A DNA stretch of 64,000 nucleotides from Brevibacillus_H sp041920465. Its GTDB lineage: Bacteria > Bacillota > Bacilli > Brevibacillales > Brevibacillaceae. The position numbers and the translations under genes are program-made. The notes below the pieces were generated by a model, which was not told where the DNA came from, did not search any database, and saw only the letters and a program-made list of their open reading frames with translations. Shown piece after piece: positions 44,859 to 53,223 of this stretch. Every line of letters begins with the position of its first letter. Position 1 is the stretch's first letter. The DNA is taken from the NCBI GenBank assembly GCA_041920465.1, contig JBHGXW010000017.1:27575-91574 (forward strand), written 5' to 3'.

Positions 44859-46385
44859 TTACTTAAAAACAGGTTCAGCAAATTGAGACAGTTTCTCCAT
44901 GGAGCTTTTCTCTACGTCAGCGTGCAGGCTGTTGCCGTGAGAATCCATCGTTACAATCGCAGCGAATCCTTTGACACGCAGATGCCACATAGCTTCCGGA
45001 ATGCCGAATTCCATAAAGTCCACGCCTTCCACTTTCTCGATACAGTCAGCGTAGTATTGGGCTGCGCCGCCTATCGCGTTGAGGTATACGCCGCCGTGTT
45101 CCTGGAGGGCTTTGAGTGTTTTTGCCCCCATGCCGCCTTTACCGATAACCGCGCGGATGCCGAATTTCTTGATGATATCGCCTTGGTAAGGCTCCTCGCG
45201 AATGCTGGTAGTCGGCCCTGCCGCTTTCACGTGCCACTCACCCGCTTCGTCTTTCAGCATAACCGGGCCGCAGTGGTAAATAACACCGCCGTTCAGATCA
45301 ACCGGGCAATCATGATCCATCAGATATTTGTGCAGCGCGTCACGGCCTGTATGCATCAAACCGTTGATGATCACCACATCGCCCACTTTCAGGCTGCGGA
45401 TCTGTTCTTCCGTAATTGGCGCTTCCAGCACAACTTCGCGGCGCTCCGTATGGTTCGCTTCCGTTTTTGTTTGGTCCATTTGAACATTTTCGTCTTTGTA
45501 CAGGTACTTGATAATTTCACCAGTCTTGGCATCGATGTGGACGCCTTGACGACGGAATGCCCAGCAGTTATAGGCAACAGAAACGAAGAAGCTGGCTGGC
45601 AGGCGGTTTTCCACGCCGATTTTACAGCCCAAAAGCGTCGTGTTGCCGCCGAAGCCCATGGTGCCGATGCCAAGTTCATTCGCTTTTTCCATAATGTATT
45701 CTTCCAGTTTGGCCAACTCCGGATTTGGGTTCGTGTCGTCCACACGGCGGAACAGCTGATGCTTCGCGAGCGCGTAACCGGACGTACGGTCGCCGCCGAT
45801 TCCTACACCGATGAAGCCGGCGCTGCAGCCCTGGCCTTGTGCCTGGTAAACAGCGTGCAGGATGCACTTGCGGATTCCGTCCAGATCGCGGCCCGCTTTG
45901 CCCAACCCTTCCAGTTCGGCAGGCAGAGAGTACTGAATATTCTTGTTCTCACAGCCGCCGCCTTTTAAGATCAATTTCACTTCAATCTCGTCATTTTCCC
46001 ATTGTTCAAAGTGAATAACCGGTGTACCCGCGCCCAGGTTGTTTCCAGAGTTCTCGCCGGTCAGCGAATCTACGGAATTTGGACGTAATTTACCTAATTT
46101 TGTTGCTTCTGCTACCGCTTCCAAAATCGCCTTCTTCATGACGATCTGATTGGCACCAACAGGCGTTTTGATCTCAAAAGTAGGCATTCCCGTATCCTGG
46201 CAGATCGGAGATACGTTCTCTTCCGCCATGGTAATGTTTTGCGCAATGGTAGACAAGGATAGAGCGGAACGTGTGCCTGCGTCTTCTTTTTGTTTCGCTT
46301 CGTTAATCGCACGGCGAACGTCCGGCGGAAGATTGGTGGAAGTTTCGATTATTAACTGAAGGATACTATCTTTAAACTTTTCCAT
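44859..46385 (-). CDS. fumA: Class I (iron-sulfur) fumarate hydratase
   Basis: 508 residues, alpha and beta domains fused as in E. coli FumA. The cluster cysteines are Cys62 (PICQDTG), Cys145 (GGGCENKN) and Cys254 (LLGCKIG). Substrate-binding signatures include GENSGNNLGAGTP and, in the beta domain, GLMHTGRDALHKYL and AVIGKGGMG. It interconverts fumarate and malate in the TCA cycle. AAGGGG precedes the ATG. Confidence 0.94.
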   Translation of the reverse strand: MEKFKDSILQLIIETSTNLPPDVRRAINEAKQKEDAGTRSALSLSTIAQNITMAEENVSPICQDTGMPTFEIKTPVGANQIVMKKAILEAVAEATKLGKLRPNSVDSLTGENSGNNLGAGTPVIHFEQWENDEIEVKLILKGGGCENKNIQYSLPAELEGLGKAGRDLDGIRKCILHAVYQAQGQGCSAGFIGVGIGGDRTSGYALAKHQLFRRVDDTNPNPELAKLEEYIMEKANELGIGTMGFGGNTTLLGCKIGVENRLPASFFVSVAYNCWAFRRQGVHIDAKTGEIIKYLYKDENVQMDQTKTEANHTERREVVLEAPITEEQIRSLKVGDVVIINGLMHTGRDALHKYLMDHDCPVDLNGGVIYHCGPVMLKDEAGEWHVKAAGPTTSIREEPYQGDIIKKFGIRAVIGKGGMGAKTLKALQEHGGVYLNAIGGAAQYYADCIEKVEGVDFMEFGIPEAMWHLRVKGFAAIVTMDSHGNSLHADVEKSSMEKLSQFAEPVFK

Positions 46386-46484
46386 CTAGGTCGCCCCTTT
46401 TAATCCTAATGTACGTCTATTAATGAACGAAATCTATTATAGCACATCAGAGGGGAGATGTCCGTTTCTCTCTCCCTTGCTTAT

Positions 46485-46925
46485 TTATTTGTGTTCCACC
46501 ATCTCTCCCGCTGCTTCAAACGTAGACAAGAGGGTTTCGCTCTTGCCATCCTTCTCTACCCGAATATATGCTTGCCAAGTGCCAGACATGGGTAAAATTG
46601 CTTTGCCTTCATATACGCCCGGCTTGGTTTCCTTTAAGGCAAAACGGTTTTCCCCGTGATCCATCTCCTTCATCTCCAGCGCCACTTCTACTTTGGCCCC
46701 CGACACACTCTGATTGTCGTGCGTTAAGGAAAGCGTATAAAGTATTTCCTGTCCGGTTGGCACCGGAGTTACAGCCGGATGAAACTCCGCCTTGAAGTAC
46801 TCGCCTTGCGCAGAATCCGGAGTTTGTTCCTTGCCGCCACACCCGGTCACAACTCCGAACAGGGCGGTAAGCAAGATGATGAGGAGTAGCGATTTGTACT
46901 TTGTTGGCCTTGATCGGTAAAACAT
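46485..46925 (-). CDS. Lipoprotein with YtkA/FixH-like domain
   Basis: 146 residues. A signal peptide ends in the lipobox VVTGCGG. The rest is an Ig-like beta domain (YTLSLTHDNQSVSGAKVEVALEMKEMDHG, quoted in part as VSGAKVEVALEM; then PGVYEGKAILPMSGTWQAYI) typical of YtkA-like proteins, some of which take part in copper or cytochrome oxidase assembly. Start ATG 46925; a GTG at 46937 is an alternative. Confidence 0.8.
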   Translation of the reverse strand: MFYRSRPTKYKSLLLIILLTALFGVVTGCGGKEQTPDSAQGEYFKAEFHPAVTPVPTGQEILYTLSLTHDNQSVSGAKVEVALEMKEMDHGENRFALKETKPGVYEGKAILPMSGTWQAYIRVEKDGKSETLLSTFEAAGEMVEHK

Positions 46926-47121
46926 GGTGACTCTCACTCCTGTTCCTTTTATAAAAAGTTGCTTGCAATAATCCCTCTCTTAGTAGCTTACCAGAACCTT
47001 ACTTTTCCTTCCACGTACAACCCGTGAAACAATCACGCTCCTTGTTTCGTCCTACTGTTCGGAACCGATTGATCTGTGCTAAGATGAAGTTACGGTTGTC
47101 CTAAAGAGAAAGGATGTGCGA

Positions 47122-47820
47122 GTGCACTTGGAACTGTTCGAACTTAATACGGTATCTACTCTTTGCGGGGTTGCTGCCGTTTTGCTCACATTGTTTATCC
47201 GCTTGCATTGGCCGTTTCGCTATCAATATATCAGTACCTTTTTCAAGCAAGATACGAACCGTCGGATGCGCCTGCTTCAAGCCTCATATAAAAAAAATCG
47301 TGCCCGGACTGTCGCCTTCCTGGACAAATCTACGCTGGAACTGATGTCGGGAAATTACGAGTTGGCGGAAAAATATATTGTGCAGGGCCTGAATGTGTGC
47401 AAGGAAACACCCACCTTGTTTAATCAAGCGATGATGCACTATCTGTTTTACAATCTGTCTGCCGTCTACTTCTACTGCGGACGCTACGACGAAGCGTTGG
47501 AGATTGCTTTTCACGTATATGAGCGCGACAAAAAGCTGAACAGTGCGCTGGGGATTATCGTATGCGCCCACGCCCGGCTGGGAGACGTGCAGGGAGCCGT
47601 AGAGGCTTATCAGTTGATGTCCAAAAAGAAATTTCGGGAAGAGCTTCATTTGTTCTGCCAGGCGGAGATCGAAGCGGCTAAGGGCGAGTATCAACAGGCT
47701 GTCAGGCATCTGAAACGCCTGTCCATGAAAAACTACATGATTATCATGCATTTGAACCAGGGTGAAATCGAAAAACGATTGAACGAATGGACAAAAGCCT
47801 CATCCACTCAACTTGGATGA
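47122..47820 (+). CDS. Membrane-anchored TPR-like protein
   Basis: 232 residues. One N-terminal transmembrane segment (VSTLCGVAAVLLTLFI), then TPR-type helical pairs (LMSGNYELAEKYIVQGL, FYCGRYDEALEIAFHVY, ARLGDVQGAVEAYQLM). Probably a scaffold on the cytoplasmic side. GTG at 47122 lies 8 nt from AAAGG; a GTG at 47116 is also in frame. The shared terminator with the convergent gene overlaps its final codons. Confidence 0.75.
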   Translation: MHLELFELNTVSTLCGVAAVLLTLFIRLHWPFRYQYISTFFKQDTNRRMRLLQASYKKNRARTVAFLDKSTLELMSGNYELAEKYIVQGLNVCKETPTLFNQAMMHYLFYNLSAVYFYCGRYDEALEIAFHVYERDKKLNSALGIIVCAHARLGDVQGAVEAYQLMSKKKFREELHLFCQAEIEAAKGEYQQAVRHLKRLSMKNYMIIMHLNQGEIEKRLNEWTKASSTQLG

Positions 47821-47830
47821 GGCTTTCTCG
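47788..47830. terminator. Bidirectional terminator inside coding sequence
   Basis: AAAGCCTCATCCA / TGGATGAGGCTTT stem with a 6-nt loop. It covers the last codons of the TPR-like gene and reaches the stop of the convergent metallo-hydrolase gene. Confidence 0.75.
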
Positions 47831-48520
47831 TTAGCCAAAACGCACAACAAACAAAATCTCTTGCAAGAAGTGCGGGATATCTCCTTTAAGAATCGGGCCA
47901 TGACCGGTTGCCAATACCTCGATCGGCCAGTGAAGCAGAGTCTCCACTCCTTCGACGAAGCTCTCCACCTGCTCAGGCTCCTGCTCTTTCCACTTCTTAA
48001 GAAAAGCAAGATACGCTTTTCTCTGCTCCAATCCGTATCCTATCGCCTCGTCGAGGGGGGCTCCGTAGAAACAGAGATGATCTCCCGCGAAGCAGATTTT
48101 ACTCTCCGGATCAAAGAAGGCAACCGAACCCGACGTATGCGATGGGAGCAGTCGATATTCAAAATAAGGCACTTTCCCCCCGATTCCTGTGAACGTATGT
48201 CCAAACAAGGTTTGGGAAAAATCGTCCAATTCGTAGTAATCGTCCAAGTGAATCCAGTTATTGCGTGACGAAAAGATCTCTACATTGCCGATATGATCCG
48301 GATGGCGGTGAGTGCAGAATACTTGCTCAATATTTTCATTCGTCGCGCCAAGGGCTTGCAAAGCTTGTTGAAAGTAATCACGAAATTTGCGTAAATTGGT
48401 GTCGACGAGAAGAAAGCTGTTTTGCTTCTTGACCACATAGTTGTTGATGTAGCTTTTCCATGAATCTTCATACGTGATGACAGACCAAACATCTGGGGCT
48501 ATTTGAACCGTATGATGCAT
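47831..48520 (-). CDS. Metallo-beta-lactamase-fold hydrolase
   Basis: 229 residues. Metal-binding HxHxDH is THRHPDHIGN; further ligands are His in LLPSHTSGS, Asp in CFAGDHL and His in LATGHGP. Substrate unknown; glyoxalase-II-like and quinolone-type thioesterases share the fold. Start ATG 48520; ribosome site weak (GAGGAT about 14 nt upstream). The frame stays open upstream into the repeat element at 48628, but that part is not protein-like. Confidence 0.85.
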   Translation of the reverse strand: MHHTVQIAPDVWSVITYEDSWKSYINNYVVKKQNSFLLVDTNLRKFRDYFQQALQALGATNENIEQVFCTHRHPDHIGNVEIFSSRNNWIHLDDYYELDDFSQTLFGHTFTGIGGKVPYFEYRLLPSHTSGSVAFFDPESKICFAGDHLCFYGAPLDEAIGYGLEQRKAYLAFLKKWKEQEPEQVESFVEGVETLLHWPIEVLATGHGPILKGDIPHFLQEILFVVRFG

Positions 48521-48627
48521 CAATGGGCTATCCTCTCCTCTCCCTTCCAATTTGTTACATCCCCACACACTTATCCCTATTATACATGAATATTCAACTG
48601 AGCGCAGAAGCGGTAAGCTGGAAACAT

Positions 48628-48856
48628 TAAGAAAAGACTTCGTCCCTTTTGGTTCCGTGAAGGCATTCAGAGATGGAAAACTGTCCGTTCCGTTCATTAC
48701 GGAAGGGAGTCGCCAAACGCTGCGCGCCCCTTTCAGGGGTTTGGAAGTTTCTCTGGGGGTTTTCTCACCTGGCAACTCTGATTCCTTCCTTCACTCTCTT
48801 CACTTTGCCATGCCTTCACAAGGAACACGCAATGGGACGAAGCTCTTTCCTTTCAT
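48628..48856. mobile_element. MITE-like 230-bp repeat with terminal inverted repeats, copy 1
   Basis: About 85% identical to 63771-64000. The ends are imperfect inverted repeats of about 40 nt: GACTTCGTCCC...GTGAAGGCAT at the left and the complement of GCTTCGTCCC...GTGAAGGCAT at the right. Inner hairpins are TTCCGT/ACGGAA and CCCC-TTTCA-GGGG. No reading frame is conserved. It lies upstream of the metallo-hydrolase gene. Confidence 0.7.
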
Positions 48857-48867
48857 AGCCGATGGAT

Positions 48868-48909
48868 GAAAGTTTAACCACTTTAATAATTTAAAGTGAT
48901 TAAACTTTC
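48868..48909. repeat. 18-bp inverted repeat, copy 2
   Basis: GAAAGTTTAACCACTTTA against TTAAAGTGATTAAACTTTC with one mismatch; nearly identical to the palindrome at 5645-5688. It directly follows the MITE-like repeat. Confidence 0.68.
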
Positions 48910-48925
48910 TTAAATAGAGAACCAA

Positions 48926-48970
48926 AGAAGCCCGTTATCTCGATGACGGATAACAGGCTTTCTTCTTTTG
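48926..48970. terminator. Probable terminator downstream of the carboxymuconolactone decarboxylase-like gene
   Basis: AAGCCCGTTATC / GATAACAGGCTT stem, followed on the plus strand by TCTTCTTTT and on the minus strand by CTTTGGTTCT. Direction is uncertain; the nearest upstream gene is on the minus strand. Confidence 0.6.
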
Positions 48971-49029
48971 CTCGTCTTGCCCTAAACCATGCTGACTCGT
49001 TCTTTGTTCTTTGTTCTTTGTCCTTTGAC

Positions 49030-49380
49030 CTATTGAACCGATTGTTTCCTCTCGTCCATCACTTCGTTAATCAAGATCACTCCGTGGGAAAAAGTTGTGC
49101 CGCCGCCATAAGCACCGGCAACTGCGACGGTCTCGGCAATCTCCTTTTCGGTTGCTCCTTCACTCAATGCCCCTTCCAAATGATATACGATACAATGCTC
49201 ATTCCCGCTGAACAGCGAGATTCCCATAGCCATCAAATGCTTCTGTTTACGGTCCAGAGCCCCTTCCTGGAAGCAGACGGTGGTAAATTGGGTGTATGCG
49301 TTCATCACGTCCGGCATTACCCTTGCAAAGGATTGAAGCCCCTCACGATACTGTTCAGCCAAAATATGTTCCGCCATCAT
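49030..49380 (-). CDS. Carboxymuconolactone decarboxylase-like (AhpD fold) protein
   Basis: 116 residues, all-helical. Fold hallmarks: KQKHLMAMGISL, NEHCIVYHLEGAL with one Cys and a His five residues later, and GATEKEIAETVAVAGAYGGG. Classical AhpD has two redox cysteines; only one is present, so a peroxidase-type role is less likely. GGAGGAGA precedes the ATG. Confidence 0.85.
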   Translation of the reverse strand: MMAEHILAEQYREGLQSFARVMPDVMNAYTQFTTVCFQEGALDRKQKHLMAMGISLFSGNEHCIVYHLEGALSEGATEKEIAETVAVAGAYGGGTTFSHGVILINEVMDERKQSVQ

Positions 49381-49454
49381 CTATCTCCTCCACTTAACAT
49401 TCTCTGCCTTATCATTTCACGATGTCGTTTGCTTATTCAGGGATTTTCTCCAAA

Positions 49455-49485
49455 AGAAAAAACGCCCGCTTTTCGCAAGGGGCGC
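49455..49485 (-). terminator. Terminator of the coat-like gene
   Basis: On the minus strand a CGCCC / GGGCG stem followed by TTTTTTCTTTT, about 45 nt past the stop. Confidence 0.6.
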
Positions 49486-49527
49486 ATCTCTTTTGAAAAT
49501 AATTGGCGCATGAACTGCCGGTGGAAC

Positions 49528-49947
49528 TTAATAGCCGCAGGAACTGCTATAGGAGCTGCTGGAGGAACTGCTGCAGCCGCAGCTGCATCCCGAGGAAGAG
49601 CTGCTCTCCATGACGGGATAGCACATGGAGTAGTAATAGTGCGTTTTATGCTTGTGAAACATGTAGTGCTTGTGCAGCATGCGAAATCTTTTCTTGTGAT
49701 GGCGATAGCGATGGCACATGTCATGGAAGTATCTCATTCTCTCCAAATGGAAATGATACTTGTACATGAAAATCTCAATTTTTCTTGAAGGTGCTGGCGG
49801 CATAACCGGAGGAAGAGGAACTTCTTTCTTTGGCATCACGGGCATTTGCGGCATCGGCATGACCGGGGGCATCATCGGTGCCTGATGCATAGGCGGTGCT
49901 GGCATCGGTACGGGCGGCATTACAGGCCTTCTTTTTTCCTTTTCCAT
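49528..49947 (-). CDS. Low-complexity protein, probable spore coat component
   Basis: 139 residues in three compositional blocks: a Pro/Met-rich start (PVMPPVPMPAPPMHQAPMM), a basic His/Tyr/Arg/Met middle (RYRHHKKRFRMLHKHYMFHK) and a Ser/Cys/Tyr tail (SGCSCGCSSSSSSSYSSSCGY region). Such composition is common in cross-linked spore coat or crust proteins of Bacillales. No homologue is recognised. AAAGGA precedes the ATG by 11 nt. CATACCAT about 40 nt upstream resembles the -10 of a late sporulation promoter; that is only suggestive. Confidence 0.65.
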   Translation of the reverse strand: MEKEKRRPVMPPVPMPAPPMHQAPMMPPVMPMPQMPVMPKKEVPLPPVMPPAPSRKIEIFMYKYHFHLERMRYFHDMCHRYRHHKKRFRMLHKHYMFHKHKTHYYYSMCYPVMESSSSSGCSCGCSSSSSSSYSSSCGY

Positions 49948-50097
49948 CTTGGCACACGTCCTTTCTGGTTACATGACACAGTACATGGTATGACATTTGA
50001 CCCCATCAAGAAACGACACCCGCCTATTTTTTCAAGGACTGAAGCGCCTATTTTCCGAGCGGACAGGCAAATTGCAAAAAAATTGTGTATTCAGCCG

Positions 50098-50125
50098 TTG
50101 ACTAACAGCAGGTATAGACTAAAAT
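50098..50125 (+). promoter_or_regulatory. Candidate promoter of the hutH leader
   Basis: TTGACT, 16-nt spacer, TAAAAT. Transcription would start near 50132, about 25 nt before the leader ATG. Confidence 0.55.
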
Positions 50126-50155
50126 GATAATAAGGATAAAAGCGGGGAGAATCAT

Positions 50156-50215
50156 ATGCGAGGTAAATGCCAGCATTGTCATATTAACCATATACAGGAT
50201 TTTCCAAGGGGTTAG
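50156..50215 (+). CDS. Putative 19-residue leader peptide with three His codons
   Basis: Reads MRGKCQHCHINHIQDFPRG. The ribosome site GGGGAG lies 6 nt before the ATG. His codons fall at positions 7, 9 and 12. The last codons and the stop lie inside the 5' arm of the terminator hairpin that precedes hutH. This layout suggests that translation of the leader controls hutH transcription. A functional Cys/His microprotein is the alternative. Confidence 0.55.
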   Translation: MRGKCQHCHINHIQDFPRG

Positions 50216-50240
50216 GAATTGTTCCTAACCCCTTTGCTTT
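50206..50240 (+). terminator. Terminator/attenuator hairpin between leader peptide and hutH
   Basis: Perfect 13-bp stem AAGGGGTTAGGAA / TTCCTAACCCCTT with loop TTG, then TGCTTTTG. It stands 34-68 nt upstream of the hutH ATG. Its 5' arm contains the leader stop codon. Confidence 0.75.
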
Positions 50241-50273
50241 TGTCTCTCTGCCTTATTAAAGGAGGAAAATCAG

Positions 50274-51779
50274 ATGATCATGAATACTCATCAACCGATT
50301 GCTTTGAACGGTTGTAAGCTGACGATTGAAGAGATTGCGGCTATTGCCCGCAACAATGCGCCTATTGCGCTGACTGCGGAGGCTGTCGCCCTCGTGAATC
50401 GCTCTCGCCAAATGGTCGAAGATATGGTGGCAAAACAAAAAGTGGTGTACGGTATTACGACCGGATTTGGCAAGTTTTCCGATATTGTGATCCCTCAAGA
50501 TGATGTAAGTACGCTGCAGGAAAATCTGATTATGAGTCATGCGTGCGGCTTGGGTGATCCTTATCCGACTGAAGTGGTAAGGGCGATGATGGCCCTGCGG
50601 GTGAATGCGTTAGCCAAAGGATATTCCGGCATTCGTCTTGAGACCCTGCAGCTTTTGATTGAGATGTGCAATCGCGGCGTCCACCCGATCATCCCGCAGC
50701 AAGGTTCGCTTGGGGCAAGCGGTGACCTGGCTCCCCTCGCCCATCTGGTACTGGTCATGTTGGGGAAAGGAGAAGCCGAATACCAAGGCAAGCGAATGAG
50801 CGGTGCAGAAGCGCTGCAAGCGGCAGGACTAAAACCCGTTAAGCTTCAAGCGAAAGAAGGGCTTGCGCTGATTAACGGCACTCAGGCAATGACGGCGAAT
50901 CTCTGTCTGGCGCTGTATGACGCGCGTATCTTGATGGAGAACGCGGAAGTAGTTGCCGCGATGACCGTAGAAGCGCTAAGGGGCATCCCGAAAGCATTCG
51001 ACGCCCAATTGCATGCCGTGCGACCGCATCAAGGTCAGCAGGATTCAGCGAAACGTCTGCTCCAGCATCTGCGAGGCAGCGAACGGACAAGTGAACAAGG
51101 CGAACTGCGCGTACAAGATCCATACAGCCTGCGCTGCATCCCGCAGGTTCACGGAGCAACGCGTGATACCCTTGAGTATGTATGGAATAAAGTCACCATC
51201 GAATGCAACAGCGTAACCGATAACCCGATTCTGTTCCCGGAGACGGGCGATGTCATCTCGGGCGGCAATTTCCATGGACAGCCAATGGCACTTGTGGCCG
51301 ATTTCCTGGCGATTGCCCTGGCAGAGCTGGCCAACATTTCTGAGCGCAGAACCGAGCGATTGGTGAATCCGCAGCTTAGCGGCCTGCCTGCATTCCTGAC
51401 ACCCAATGGCGGTCTTCACTCCGGTTTTATGATTACCCAGTATGCGGCAGCCTCCATTGTCTCCGAGAACAAGGTGTTATGCCACCCTGCTTCCGTCGAC
51501 TCCATTCCGTCTTCCGCCAATCAGGAGGATCACGTCAGCATGGGAACCACTGCAGCCCGCAAACTGCGAACGGTTGTAAGCAATGTACGCAAAGTGCTGG
51601 CGATTGAATATCTGGCGGCAGCACAAGCGATCGATTTCGGTCAAGGGAAACTGGGTGTCGGCACGCAGCAAGCGTATGATCGGTTGCGTTCGCTCGTTCC
51701 CCGCTTGGAGAATGACCGGGTGATGCATCCTGACATGGTAAAAGCGGAAGAGCTTTTGAAGCAAAACCTGACAAACTAG
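50274..51779 (+). CDS. hutH: Histidine ammonia-lyase
   Basis: 501 residues; deaminates histidine to urocanate, first step of histidine degradation. The Ala148-Ser149-Gly150 triad in GSLGASGDLAPLAH forms the MIO electrophile. Other hallmarks are YGITTGFG and NGTQAMTA, and SIPSSANQEDHVSMG near the C-terminus. GGAGG lies 7 nt before the ATG. The other hut genes lie 8-12 kb away on the opposite strand. No hutP is present in the window. Confidence 0.97.
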   Translation: MIMNTHQPIALNGCKLTIEEIAAIARNNAPIALTAEAVALVNRSRQMVEDMVAKQKVVYGITTGFGKFSDIVIPQDDVSTLQENLIMSHACGLGDPYPTEVVRAMMALRVNALAKGYSGIRLETLQLLIEMCNRGVHPIIPQQGSLGASGDLAPLAHLVLVMLGKGEAEYQGKRMSGAEALQAAGLKPVKLQAKEGLALINGTQAMTANLCLALYDARILMENAEVVAAMTVEALRGIPKAFDAQLHAVRPHQGQQDSAKRLLQHLRGSERTSEQGELRVQDPYSLRCIPQVHGATRDTLEYVWNKVTIECNSVTDNPILFPETGDVISGGNFHGQPMALVADFLAIALAELANISERRTERLVNPQLSGLPAFLTPNGGLHSGFMITQYAAASIVSENKVLCHPASVDSIPSSANQEDHVSMGTTAARKLRTVVSNVRKVLAIEYLAAAQAIDFGQGKLGVGTQQAYDRLRSLVPRLENDRVMHPDMVKAEELLKQNLTN

Positions 51780-51892
51780 CAGTCTAAAGCTTGTCTTGGG
51801 AACCGTGTATGGGATAGAATAGATTGGGTTTATTCCAAACTATATCTAACATAAAAAGAGGGAAAACACCCTCTAAAAGGATGGAGAGTTAT

Positions 51893-52399
51893 ATGCAGGC
51901 CAAACCAATGAGTGCATCCAGAACGTATATGACCGACATAGTGCTCCCCCCAGACACGAACTACCACGGAACGATTTTCGGGGGAAAAGTTATGGCTTAC
52001 GTGGATAAGATCGCAAGTGTCGCCGCTATGCGCCACTGCCGGTCCGCCGTCGTGACCGCGTCCAACGACAGTCTTGACTTCCTGAATCCGATCCGGGTAG
52101 GGCAAGCCATCTGCTTGGAAGCGTTTGTATCATGGACACATAAAACCTCAATGGAAATCTTCGTTCAAGTCGAGTCTGAGGACTTGATTACCGGAGAACG
52201 TCATCTCACCGCCACCTCTTATTTAACCTTTGTTGCGGTTGATGAAAACGGTAAATCCAAACCTGTACCGCCCGTCTATCCGGAAACCGAAGAAGAAAAA
52301 TTCCATTACAACAGTGCTCAAGACCGCTACCGCATCCGCAAAGAGCGCCGTGAACACCGCAAGCAGCACCAGAAGTTTTACGAAGCGCAGCAGCAGTAA
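51893..52399 (+). CDS. Acyl-CoA thioesterase (hotdog fold, YkhA-like)
   Basis: 168 residues. The hotdog domain includes NYHGTIFGGKVMAYVDKIAS (split: HGTIFGG, with the active-site region DKIASVAAMRHC) and ASNDSLDFLNPIRVG. It hydrolyses acyl-CoA to free acid. The C-terminal tail is highly charged (RIRKERREHRKQHQKF). Start ATG 51893 with GGAGAG 6 nt upstream; ATG 51881 is possible. Confidence 0.9.
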   Translation: MQAKPMSASRTYMTDIVLPPDTNYHGTIFGGKVMAYVDKIASVAAMRHCRSAVVTASNDSLDFLNPIRVGQAICLEAFVSWTHKTSMEIFVQVESEDLITGERHLTATSYLTFVAVDENGKSKPVPPVYPETEEEKFHYNSAQDRYRIRKERREHRKQHQKFYEAQQQ

Positions 52400-52417
52400 G
52401 ATTCCCCACAAAAAACA

Positions 52418-52466
52418 AGCATCCCGTACCACTTTACATAACGAAGTGATACGGGATGATTTGTTT
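52418..52466. terminator. Bidirectional terminator
   Basis: CATCCCGTACCACTT / AAGTGATACGGGATG stem with a 9-nt loop between convergent genes; T-rich on both sides. Confidence 0.85.
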
Positions 52467-52476
52467 GGTTTACCTT

Positions 52477-53223
52477 TTACTTGTTAACGCTTCGTTCCAA
52501 AGCCTCTGTCACTTCCGGTCCAAAGGTTCTCTTCAAAAGCTCCATCCCCCACCAATAGGCAGGGCGGTAGCCGTCCACAGAAAAAACGTTGGCGTCAAGC
52601 TGTTCGGCTCGCTTTCTGCGTTCAAGATTGGCGCAGTAATAGTAGTCCAAATAGTCCCATCCCCAGCGGGAAAATCCGGCAGTCTCTTCCGTCAAGGCCG
52701 TTATCAGGATTCCATCCGGCATTTGGATGATTTCAAGCGGATATAGCTGGCAGCTGAACGGCTTAATCGGATACACATCATCTTCGTAGACAGCCGCATG
52801 GGCGTGAACGGCACAGCAGGAGATCCCATTGAGGCGGGTAGCAAACAAACAATCTCCTTCGTGTTTTTTTATCGTATCATAGCGGCCCATCTCCCAGATG
52901 CCGCTTTCCTTGATTGTTTGTTCAGCCTCTGGAAGCAAAAACCCCGGCTTCATCTGCGTCACATACTGCTCGATTGGTTTTACCTGCCGGGAGGAAACGG
53001 CGTATGGGTGTCCCCTCTCGCAGCACGTCGCTTGATGCACCGCTTTGCACTGAAAGCAATCCAAATGAAACAGCCGCTTCAACGCATCCGGATCGAACCA
53101 AAACCGGCCGGAGCGGATCAGCTTTTTGCGGTTTTGTTTCCAATATTTCTTGAAGCGATAAACCTCATGCTCGGACATCGGGTCAGACGTGCCGTAGTAA
53201 GCGTACCCTATAGCTGCATTCAT
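52477..53223 (-). CDS. DUF3109-type cysteine-rich protein
   Basis: 248 residues with a YkgJ-like cysteine pattern likely to bind metal or an iron-sulfur cluster: FQCKAVHQATCC, GDCLFATRLNGISCCAVHAHA and FSCQLYPLEI. That last motif is typical of the DUF3109/YkgJ group. Function unknown. The ATG at 53223 overlaps the stop of the upstream gene as ATGA, so the two are coupled. Confidence 0.82.
   Translation of the reverse strand: MNAAIGYAYYGTSDPMSEHEVYRFKKYWKQNRKKLIRSGRFWFDPDALKRLFHLDCFQCKAVHQATCCERGHPYAVSSRQVKPIEQYVTQMKPGFLLPEAEQTIKESGIWEMGRYDTIKKHEGDCLFATRLNGISCCAVHAHAAVYEDDVYPIKPFSCQLYPLEIIQMPDGILITALTEETAGFSRWGWDYLDYYYCANLERRKRAEQLDANVFSVDGYRPAYWWGMELLKRTFGPEVTEALERSVNK

Noticed and set aside
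48521..48775. N-terminal extension of the metallo-hydrolase frame
   Set aside because: It runs into the MITE-like repeat, and the fold begins at the ATG at 48520.
50156..50273. HutP-binding antiterminator before hutH
   Set aside because: NAG triplets here are irregularly spaced and do not match the regular arrays of the B. subtilis HutP site; no hutP is nearby.
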